Positions 52,938 through 61,290 of a stretch of DNA of 64,000 bases are shown here, in pieces (positions within the stretch are counted from its first letter, which is position 1; each line of letters begins with the position of its first letter). This DNA is from Ornithodoros turicata (taxonomy: Eukaryota; Arthropoda; Arachnida; Ixodida; Argasidae). The stretch is taken from contig NC_088201.1 of NCBI RefSeq assembly GCF_037126465.1, positions 227,484,016-227,548,015 of the forward strand. The letters run 5' to 3'. The translations under genes and the position numbers were made by a program. Under the pieces are notes generated by a model. The model was given only the letters and a program-made list of their open reading frames with translations. It searched no databases and was not told where the DNA came from.

Positions 52938-53165
52938 ATGAGTATCTGTTTCTCTACGTGCAGCCATAGAAGCCATTTGAATCTGTAAGTTTGAATTTCA
53001 AACACGTCTAGCATCATTTACTTATTATTTTTTTAATGGCTTTTCCCCCCTTTTTATATATATATATATATATATAAGTTCAAAAAAAGACGCGGAAACA
53101 GATTTTAGGGAAGTTAAAAACACTAGTTTATTACATGGGGAGACGTTAAAAAGTAAAATGGGCAA

Positions 53166-53211
53166 GGGGTCGACGTTTCGACAGTGGCACTGTCTTCGTC
53201 AGGACAAAAGA
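53166..53211 (-). ncRNA. PLE-type hammerhead, left arm, intact core
   Basis: Same sequence as 51836-51884 through core CTGACGA, stem II GACAGTG/CACTGTC, GAAA, ACGT, C17. Confidence 0.7.
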
Positions 53212-53476
53212 TGCGTAGCTGATTACACATTTCTTAAATAGGTTTGCTACATGACGTCATAATCGGTACGGGTCAAAGTTTGAAGCAGCGCTCACCCTGC
53301 CCGGAATTTTCCCCAAAGCGGACAGTGACCTACGGCGAATGACATCACCACCCGGACTTGACCTTCTGGAATATTCCCGAATCTGACTCACTGACAAACG
53401 CCTGTGGCGTGCCCGTACCGATTATGACGTCATGTAGCAAACCTATTTAAGAAATGTGTAATCAGCTACGCATCTT

Positions 53477-53521
53477 TTGTCCTGACGAAGACAGTGCCAC
53501 TGTCGAAACGTCGACCCCTTG
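53477..53521 (+). ncRNA. PLE-type hammerhead, right arm, intact core
   Basis: Core CTGACGA at 53482-53488, stem II 53490-53504, GAAA at 53505-53508. Mirror of 53166-53211. Confidence 0.7.
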
Positions 53522-53647
53522 CCCATTTTACTTTTTAACGTCTCCCCATGTAATAAACTAGTGTTTTTAACTTCCCTAAAATCTGTTTCCGCGTCTTTTT
53601 TTGAACTTCTGTAAAACTTCGTGGCCGTTTGATAATCCTGTTACCTC

Positions 53648-53684
<37 letters not shown>

Positions 53685-53687
<3 letters not shown>

Positions 53688-54088
53688 TTCAAAAAAAGAC
53701 GCGGAAACAGATTTTAGGGAAGATACAAACACTAGTTTATTACATAGGGAGACGTTAAAAAGTAAAATGGGCAAGGGGTCGACGTTTCGACATTAGCACT
53801 GTCTTCGTCGGGACAAAAGAGGTACAAGGGTTGCATATTGCTTAAATAGGTTTCCTGGGTGACGTCACAATCGGTGCAAGTATGCCACGTAGATATATGT
53901 ATATGCCATGTATATATATATGTATATAGTCAAGACGAAGACAGTGCCACTGTCGAAACGTCGACCCCTTGCTCATTTTACTTTTTAACGTCTCCCTATG
54001 TAATCAACTACTGTTTGTATCTTCTCTAAAATCTGTTTCCGCGTCTTTTTTTGAACTTCTGTAAAACTGCGTGGCCGTTTGATAATCC
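53685..54088. mobile_element. Second, damaged palindromic PLE-type element
   Basis: Starts with the same AAGTTCAAAAAAAGACGCGG arm. The left ribozyme (53775-53819, minus) has core CCGACGA and a weakened stem II (CATTAGC). The middle is replaced by TA-rich sequence (53890-53928). The right arm resumes at AGACGAAG within the ribozyme core, losing its 5' half. (TA)n lies outside (53652-53684, 54102-54122). Confidence 0.7.
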
Positions 54089-54122
54089 TTTTACCTCACC
54101 CTATATATATATATATATATAT

Positions 54123-55529
54123 AATTTATATTATATTATCTATATTATTCATTTGTTTGCATATTTTTTTTTTTTTTTCGTTGTTCGTAGGATGCAGTCA
54201 CTCTAAAATTATCTCGTGTGATTTTCCAAGATATTTCTCACGTTTGACTGCTTCAGCAGAGTTCCTTGTTCCGACGGACATGTGGAACAGCAACAGCGTT
54301 TTACGACCCACAGGACGAAGTTGAAAAAGGGATCAACTTGCCTTACGCCGTGTCAATTACAGAACCCTTCGTCATACTAGCTGCTTTGAGATGCATCTCC
54401 TCGTCTGTACCCAGTGTTTGGACAATCCTGACGGACAGTATAGCGGCGCTAGATGCGAAAACCTACTAAACCTACACTATACTAAATCATTGGTGATGTC
54501 ATCCCATGATTGTTGACGTGCAATCACCACCTGATGACAACCACCTCATACCACTGGGTCGCTGTCTATGGTTATCATGGGTTCCAAGCCGTCTTAGCTT
54601 CTGGAAATGACGGCTCTGACTCAGTCGCAATACGTGCGGATGATACTGAAGGCAACAATGGCGTCCGGCTTACGTCCTCGCCCTCCACGTGAATACCTCA
54701 TGCTTCTGTACGATCAGCACGCGGCTCTTTCTGAAGGACGGTGTCAGAACTTTCGCCTTCTTGCGACGCAATAAACTATTGATGGTCCACTTTGTGCGTG
54801 GGCATACATCTGGAGGGAAGAATCTGTACACGATCGGTTGCGCTGAAACATTGCAATGACTCTGTTATTTATTTATTTTTGTTTTGTTTTGGACGTCATT
54901 GTTTGCGTTCTTACCATTTCAATTCCATTGAGACCGTCTCGACCACATATCCCTTTACCGTGACCGCACCGAGAACTTCTCAGCGGCTGAACTCCATGTG
55001 AGAACAAGGTTGCGACATCTAAATGTTAGTGTCACACGCTCTTGAAATTATTGCCTGTTTTCTTCACAACATTGGTGCAAGAGTGACGACAACATCGACG
55101 CAGGACGCGCCCTATCGCAGCGCGTTACACAAAAAGGTAACGGCCGACTTGCCGTTGATGGTATAGCCGAACACCCGTGGATTCCCTTCTACAAAATATG
55201 AAGGACCGGCTCCCGCTTCGCTTGTCCCACATCACCACCTCCTCCCAAACCATAAAATAAATGTTCATTTGGATGCTTAAACAGTACAGAGAGATTCAAT
55301 TCCAGTCTAGGACTTTCCTATGCGGATTCACGGTGCCCAGGGTCTGAACAAAACAGGGTTACAGCGCTGAATGAAAGATTCGCTGCTCGCTGATGCAAAG
55401 ATCAGCGAACGGCCGATATATTTTGTCCCGCAATAGACATTACACCGGCTCACCAATTCACTAGAGTTAGTGTGCCCGTAGTTTCTTCACTTAAGTGGCA
55501 CGTCTTAGAGTCAAAGCTTCAGTATCACA
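54123..55529. other. No gene recognised; dispersed repeat at 54885-55075
   Basis: 54885-55075 is the inverse partner of 29055-29225. The rest has no motif. Confidence 0.4.
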
Positions 55530-57160
55530 TCGTCATTCCCGAGAAGAAATATGCTCTGATGGCGCTTCCATTGTCCACACAACTGTATTAGGCCGAGCAG
55601 TCGAAGATCTTGCTGCAGCCGGATCTTTAGGTCCACTATGCAAGCCCATAAGACTGTGAGTTTCGTTTCGGCTCTCGTACACTGCTGGCGTCTGAGAGCT
55701 CCACAATTGATAGATAACCTCTACTACCAAGAGTACCAAAGCGGGCTCCTTGCGAGCGGGCGCTGGCAGCGAGTCCATGGACTGCACTGATGCGTAAGGC
55801 GCACCTGCTAGCTGGTAGGTGTCAGCCACCCTCCTCCACATAGCTACAGCGTTGAGGCACGCATAAAATACATGATGGTGGTTTTCTACTGCAAAACAGG
55901 TTACACAGAGTATGGAGCGTGTAGGGCCAACATGTCGTAACCTTGATCTAACAGGCTAAGTTTGAGTTTATGGGAATGCTGCCACGCTACGTCAACACGG
56001 GAGCCGTCCACGATGCCCCACGAGATGCGCCTTCGGGTGCGCCCCGCTGTGCCAGAAGGAAGCGGCTTCCAGATGTCACAGAGCGCTCTCTATAGCTCCC
56101 TTGAGGTCCACGTTGAGAAATCGACCTCAGGTAGCGATATTCGTAAGGGAGCCTGGTACTTGCGCGTAACCTTGTAGAAGGGCCAGAGGCGTTCCGCATG
56201 CGGTCATGCGTGGTCATCCGCGCCCCCAAAGTCCACAACAGCCGTCCCCGCCAACAGAAGTCGTGCGCTATGTGGCAACGGTCTCGGAATATCTGGAAGA
56301 GCATGGACAGGCCGAGAAGAGCACCGACGAGTAGTACATTTAGTATGCTCCATCCGCCCTGTTCAGGTTCTCTTGTAGTGACCGATCTTGACACCCGCTG
56401 TGGCAATGCATTCCTGAAGAAAGAAGAAACCAAGCGTTGTGCTTTTCGCGCCATCCTGTGACCAGGCCGGAAAGCAGTGCAAAAGTACCACAGGCGGCTG
56501 CACACATCTCACTGCGCTGCCTCAAGATCCAGCTCCCGCTCCTTGGTCCTCTGGAGCATGTGCTCTATGAGACGCAGTTGCCGTGTCCAGTTGGCAACCA
56601 ATCGGCCTCTCCTGGTGATGTGTACGCCTAGAATCCGGCCTGTATCGCTCAAGGGCACACCGCACACATCCAAGCAGTGCAAGTCCTCTCCAGTCGGCAG
56701 GAGAGATGACTTCCTACTGTTCCGGAGGCAGGTCCGTACATTTCGAGGCTGACCAAGACATGCAGAACGGCGCCCACAGACGAGACACACGGTCAGATCG
56801 TCGGAGTAGGTAAACATCGTCGGAAATCGTGGACTACCAAGCACGGGAAGACGAAAGAGGAAGCCCTCCTTGGACACGTAGCGTGTGGCCACTTCAAAGA
56901 CGAGGACATACATTAGAGGAGAAATCGGACACCCCTGGCATACTCCTCTCTTCTGCGACAGGAGGAGATGGTCTGCCGCTGACAAGGACGCAACTCTTCA
57001 TAGAGGTGCAGAACTGTTTAACGTAGCGTCGAAACTCCTCTCCGAATTCAGCCCTCTGTGCGACAAAATGCATAAACTCATGGCCAACCCGGCCAAATGC
57101 TTTCTCTTGGCCTCCCGAGAATAACAATTCAGAAGCATTGCGGTCCGCTTCCCAGTAACA
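55530..57160 (-). pseudogene. LINE reverse transcriptase and C-terminal region
   Basis: From 57160 down: GGQEKAFGRVGHEFMHFV (RT block with the catalytic Asp of DxEKAFD changed to Gly), YTSMKSCV-like block, RGVCQGCPISPLMYVLVFE, and FTYSDDLTVCL (catalytic pair, Y-S-D-D). After a frameshift near 56510 come MCSRLWYFCT, LVSSFFRNALPQRV and HIAHDF. A further piece at 55841-55533 has MWRRVADTYQLA and VVEVIYQLW. Same family as 40540-42075 but covering the upstream RT. It is dead, by the lost Asp and several shifts. Confidence 0.7.
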
Positions 57161-57840
57161 AATGTTGCGCACGGCGAACAAAATAAATCTAATTTAAAAA
57201 AGCATAAAAGCAAAAAAAATCATCAAAGATCTAAGAAAAGACCTTCCCGGAACAGCACCGGAAGCGGTACTGCCCCGACGACCGTTTTATGGGCGGCGCA
57301 TTCCAGGATACGGTCCACCCAGGGGCGGGCCGCGTTGTCGAGGGGCCCCTCCCCGGAATATGAGTGATCGGCTCCCATTTGCCTCCCTCTACCGCTTAAT
57401 AGGAAAATTTAATTAATTATGTGTACATCGCCGCCAGTGTTCTTTGTCTTTGCCGTGGGCGGTGTCATGTTTTGGTAATTTTGCTTTACCCTTTAGTCAA
57501 TTCAATGAGTTAAGTAAATGTGTATCTATAAGCGTAAACAGACAAAACAATCACTCAAGCCGTTCGACAAACACTCTGATTACAGAGTGACACTAAAACC
57601 AAAAGAGAATACATAAACCAAGAGGCACACTCCAAAGAACCTAGCAACTCAGTGGGTCCACTCACCTAAAATGGTCACAACTATACAGAGTTACATAGGA
57701 AGACAGATCATATACAAAGGCAGTTATATACATACAGAAAAGCACACAAAACTAATATACGCCGTGTGGGACCTACGCAAAAAAACATGTCCACGGCGCT
57801 GTGTGGTTGAGGGGTCGCAGCATAACCACTATGTGACCGT
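57161..57840. other. Mostly unassigned; RKRYCPDD module near 57247-57330
   Basis: In one plus-strand frame 57245-57330 reads FPEQHRKRYCPDDRFMGGAF, a module also seen twice on the minus strand at 28625-28815 and weakly at 61968-62005. Confidence 0.4.
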
Positions 57841-58110
57841 TCGCAAGAATATATGTGTCGCAGTGGCTCCTCCAGCGTGGCTCCTGCAGTGGCGGCGAGA
57901 GCAGTCTCTGCCGAGCTTCCGAAGTTCTGCCTCTAGTCTAGACTTGAGGGAAATGCGGGCACTCATCATCAAACTCACAAGACTCGCGGGCTATATGCAC
58001 CGTACACGCACAGAGTTCGCGCACACAACGGATGATAGCACAGCTCGGCTACCAGGTCGATGAAAGCGGCCTGCTTTGGCTTCGGCACCGGAAGAGGATC
58101 AAGAAAACGG
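57841..58110 (-). pseudogene. LINE C-terminal fragment
   Basis: Read from about 58110: LDRFLDPLPVPKPKQAAFID, then LCARTLCVYGA. This parallels the FLEPLPVPRVQRKQLALLIT block of the better copies. Cut upstream by the CCAATATTGG-rich array. Confidence 0.5.
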
Positions 58111-58262
58111 TCCAATACAGGTCCAATATGGGCCCAGTTTCGCCAAGATTTCCCCCATATTGGCTGAAACTGGGCAATATGGACCCCGTATTGCCCAGTT
58201 TGAGCCAATATTGGGAAAATCCTGCCAATACCGGCCCCATATTGCCCATATACACGCCATAA
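58108..58262. repeat. CCAATATTGG-rich array
   Basis: About nine spaced, degenerate CAATATGG/CCATATTG/GCCAATATTGG words, mixed with CCCAGTTT words, in 155 bp. Similar array at 59076-59190, also beside a LINE fragment of the same family. Confidence 0.6.
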
Positions 58263-58373
58263 TGAATGAAAATACAGAAAATGGTACGTAGCCTTGTTGC
58301 ACAAATTCCCAATCAGTACGGCAAGACTGGACATTGAAGAGTGTGAAATGCCGAATTCAATACGTCGTTACAC

Positions 58374-58493
58374 CCAACAGCTTCCCGCAGATGACACACA
58401 TTGCTCCAAACAGTCAACATACGTGGCAATCCCATTGTAACATTCACTAGAACTCGACAACTCAACTTCCCACATTCTGGAAGCAGCCGCCAT
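58374..58493 (-). CDS. Candidate host-gene first coding exon
   Basis: Start codon at 58493 within GCAAGATGGCGGCTGC, a strong start context that is also a YY1-type site. The frame reads MAAASRMWEVELSSSSECYN and continues GIATYVDCLEQCVSSAGSCW before GTGTAA, which is either a weak splice donor or Val-stop. MAAA starts overlapping AAGATGGCGGC are common in housekeeping genes, and NRF1-like sites sit upstream. I do not recognise the protein; no later exon was found among the repeats to the left. It could also be chance in a CpG-rich block. Confidence 0.4.
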
Positions 58494-58625
58494 CTTGCTT
58501 CGCGATGCCAATGCCACTCGGTCGAACCGACTAAGAGCGAGCGTGGTCGTTTGAGCGAAATCACGCGTCCTACAACTAACGCGCATGCGCGACAGTCGGA
58601 TCAGACGTTTCATACGGGCTGAAAT
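58494..58625 (-). promoter_or_regulatory. CpG-rich promoter candidate with YY1- and NRF1-like sites
   Basis: GCCGCCATCTTG at 58486-58497 overlaps the start codon, and CGCGCATGCGCG (NRF1-like palindrome) lies at 58580-58591, within a CpG-rich stretch that stands out from its neighbours. No TATA box. Confidence 0.4.
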
Positions 58626-59075
58626 GTCGCTGGTTCCTCTAATGATAACGGAATTGCGGCAGGTCAAGTAAAAAAACACAATGTTTGGTAGAAAGGGATG
58701 GCTCTTGTGTAGGTGCTTTCAAGTTACTGGTGTGAGTTGCTCTGGCGTATGTTTGTCACCGTCAGGAAAGTGTTTCAGTCCGTTGTACTCTCGCAGCGGG
58801 TTGGAAATTTTTGGTTCATAGACTGTTGCGATCCCAATGAAGGCTTCTGAGGGTTGTTCATTTCCGTGGGACTGACTGTCTCATTCAGCACGACGGGCGT
58901 AGCACCCGCTCTTCGTTTTTGAGGCGATGCAGTGTTGTTTTTTTGTAATTCTACGCAACGTGGATCAATGAGATATACGGAAATGAGAAAGCAAAAAGGA
59001 GAAAGAAGTCAGCGTGAGTAGTGAATATTAAACCGGATGCTTTACTACAGCACGGGCTCCCCGATGGCATTATCA
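58626..59075. other. No gene recognised
   Basis: Contains the inverse of the CCCTCAGAAGCCTTCATTGG word at about 58833-58857 shared with 49144-49168. Confidence 0.35.
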
Positions 59076-59190
59076 CAGAAATATTGGCAATATTGGTGCA
59101 AAATGAGCTTGCCAATATGGGCAGCCCGTATTTGTCCAATATGTAGCCTAGTTGCACTACCCATATTGGTCCAATATTGGCGTGCTGCTT
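59076..59190. repeat. CCAATATTGG-rich array, second
   Basis: Words AATATTGGCAATATTGGTGC, GCCAATATGGGCA, CCCATATTGGTCC, AATATTGGCGTG. Here the array lies on the 3' side of the adjoining minus-strand LINE fragment; at 58108-58262 it lies on the 5' side. Confidence 0.6.
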
Positions 59191-59196
59191 GGGCGG

Positions 59197-59530
59197 CTAC
59201 CAGGAAGGTGAATGCGGCCTGCTTTCGCTTCGGCACCAGAAGCGGAGCAAGACAACGTCCCGTATCAAAGCATACACCGGAGCCGGTAGAGCGCAGCCAC
59301 TCTTCAACACAGGGCTGCTGCGTTGACGCAATCGTAGAAGACATGGCAATGGTTTTCTACGGCGCCACATACGGCACACGTATCCGTCCGGGACAATCCT
59401 AAGCAGCGAAGGCTCTCTCTCACACAGGCGGGACCTCGTGCGAAAGCCGCCACAGGACATCCAGCCTTGAGGACACGACAGACACCGCCAAATCGCCTGT
59501 GCTTGGTTGCCTCGAACCTTGTATTGCCAA
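59197..59530 (-). pseudogene. LINE C-terminal zinc-knuckle fragment
   Basis: Reads FARGPACVRESLRCLGLSRT, the zinc motif CAVCGAVENHCHVFYDC, then PVPKRKQAAFTFLVA. Related to but distinct from the 40540-42075 family. Both ends are cut, by a dispersed repeat on the right and the CCAATATTGG array on the left. Confidence 0.55.
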
Positions 59531-59760
59531 CTGTAGGATGGGACAAACCCTGAACCTGACCTCATCATCCAAATGTTACTCCCACGACCGCCGTAAACGC
59601 AAATTGGGTTCTGGCGACTGTGACGTGTCATCAGTGGCTGCTATACAAGTTTGCTGGTGTCGTGGAAGCGTCAACAATCAAAGTGGTCGCCTCTTCGGCT
59701 CCTTAACGATGTACGACGACGACGACGATTGAGTTTTCAAAATCAAATAAATCAGATGTC
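59530..59760 (+). pseudogene. Poly-Asp ORF repeat family, copy A
   Basis: The ORF 59499-59732 ends KCYSHDRRKRKLGSG, VSSVAAIQVCWCRGSVNNQS, GRLFGSLTMY and five Asp, then stop and AATAAA at 59748. In-frame match to 28420-28704 and weaker to 25380-25553 and 40304-40500. No known domain. Confidence 0.45.
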
Positions 59761-60289
59761 GGTGACACGGTCTTTGCGTACTGCCAAACGCGTACGAAAT
59801 GCGATGCCACTGCAAGGGATGTAGGACGCGACTCCATTTGGAATGCGGAATATGCACTCTATCGCGTGTTTTAGCAAATCATTTTCCCAGCTGATCGCTA
59901 TCCCAGCTGTAAAATCAAAGGTCCACAACATCGTACCAGCCACTTCAAGGGAATCGAGGGATTCACTTGCCATGTTTTCCGAAGCGTTGGCGTTAAGACA
60001 TTCCGATGTGCTGAAACCTGCTATTTGTTCCTAAGCCAATGAAGCTGAACGCATGAGTGTCAGCGTGCACCACCACTCGGACGATTCTTGTTCGTCCGTG
60101 TAGTCCTAAATCCCGGTAACGCAGCGTATAAGGGCAGTTTGCCCATGCACCGTGCGCTATAGAGCTTGGTTCATACTGTGGCCTTTCATCGCGTGCCCAG
60201 ACACACACACGCTTGCGTATACGTACGACAGAAGACTATTATTTGGTGCTGGTGATTGGGAAAGAGCTCGCCGTTGTCGACCTCAGAGA
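59761..60289. other. No gene recognised
   Basis: Unassigned. Confidence 0.35.
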
Positions 60290-60540
60290 GGTGGGAAACG
60301 TCACAGCTGACGACCGTGGGCAATATGCGCCCAGGGCCGATTTCTATGGGAACTGCACTGACATATGTCTGGAAGCGTCTCAGGACAACATAGGAAAAAA
60401 ACCAGACAGCACAGCCGGCACCAGGGTTGGAACCCGGCACCTTGACATACACGCGTGGTGCCGCAACTGTCATACAACGAGCGCATTTCAGGAAGAGTTC
60501 CGGCGTGAAGTTTGACGTCCACGTTTTAGTTCGGCGTATC
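60290..60540 (-). mobile_element. SINE fragment, Ruka-like
   Basis: The minus strand has a degraded B box (GGTTCCAACCC) then GGTGCCGGCTGTGCTGTCTG, GAGACGCTTCCAGACATATG and the CAGTTCCC...TCGGCCC body as in 13782-14088. The A box is lost. Confidence 0.65.
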
Positions 60541-60727
60541 GCAATTCCGTTGCCTCTGGGCGTAACTAAGGTGTTAACGTGCAATGAATCCTGAATATGT
60601 CTTTCTTTTTTTGTTATTCATTCTACGTAAGACTTGCAAGACGTATCCCAAAGAAAGACCTCGAACGTTCGTACATCATAGTGAACGAACGGCGGCTGCG
60701 TGATGTGCATAGCATAAACAGCACATA

Positions 60728-61290
60728 CGAGGGTGGTTTGAAAAGTTTGGTAAAAAGCAACTAAAATTCATTATTCTAGCAAAATCCAGCTTTACTTTTC
60801 AACATAATCTTGACTGAGGCGTTTCCGAGCTGCATCATCCCATCAAGAAAAAGTTTTGCCAAACTGCCCAAAACAAGCATTGTCCGCGGCAATAACCACC
60901 GGATTCGCCTAACATTCCTTCCAACCGAGCCATTTGTTTTTAAATTTGGAAACAGCAGGAAATCACATGGGGCAAGGTCTGGAAAATATGGTGGGTCAGA
61001 AACCAACTCGAAACCCATGTGGCGCACTTTTGCGATCGTGAAGGATGATATGTGCGACGGCGCGTTGTCTGTGCGATACCGCACCCACTTGTGTGCCTAT
61101 GCTGACTGTGAGTACCTTCTTCGAGCTTTCGAAAAACGATGCATAGTGGGCTCCAGTTATTGCCTCTCTCTTCTCCAACCTGTCGACTATGTGATTCCTT
61201 GAGAATCCCAACAAACTGTCGCCATAACTTTTCCAGCCGTCAAAATAGTCTGGGTCTTCTTTGGCGCACTTTTTCAAGTCACCATATGAA
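60728..61290 (-). pseudogene. Mariner transposase remnant with one terminal repeat
   Basis: The terminal repeat CGAGGGTGGTTTGAAAAGTT at 60728-60747 follows a TA (60726-60727), the mariner target. Inside, on the minus strand: GFSRNHIVDRLEKREAITGA then HYASFF, and after a shift DNAPSHISSF (catalytic Asp of block 2), GFELVSDPPYFPDLAPCDFL and LFPNLK. These are signature mariner blocks (ITGxYYA, DNAPSH, PPYSPDLAPCDF). The DNA-binding half and the other terminal repeat are missing to the right, so it is a truncated, dead copy. Confidence 0.8.

Larger units (their letters stand above)
52187..53052 (+). repeat. Three tandem retrozyme-like monomers, 292-bp period
   Basis: Units start at AATTCACTGGCTTGCACTGT near 52184, 52476 and 52768 and are over 95% identical by eye. 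Each contains spacer, ribozyme, CAGCCATAGAAGCCATTTTA block and TTTAATGGCTTTTCCCCCC. The array ends at a (TA)n run (53053-53077). They differ from the 51186-51675 pair at scattered sites, so the two arrays amplified separately. Confidence 0.85.
53078..53612. mobile_element. Palindromic non-autonomous PLE with a hammerhead in each arm
   Basis: The left arm (53078-53278) and right arm (about 53416-53612) are near-perfect inverse copies of about 200 bp. They begin AAGTTCAAAAAAAGACGCGG and include a PLE-type ribozyme each. The unique core of about 135 bp (53279-53415) has no ORF. (TA)n lies at both sides (53053-53077, 53652-53684). Confidence 0.8.

Noticed and set aside
52194..52969. Small repeated protein family from the 63- and 71-codon ORFs in each monomer
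   Set aside because: The ORFs exist on both strands only because the DNA unit is repeated. The ribozyme fold explains the conservation better, and neither ORF has a motif.
51186..53052. CRISPR array
   Set aside because: Whole 292-bp units are repeated without unique spacers, in a eukaryotic setting with no cas genes.
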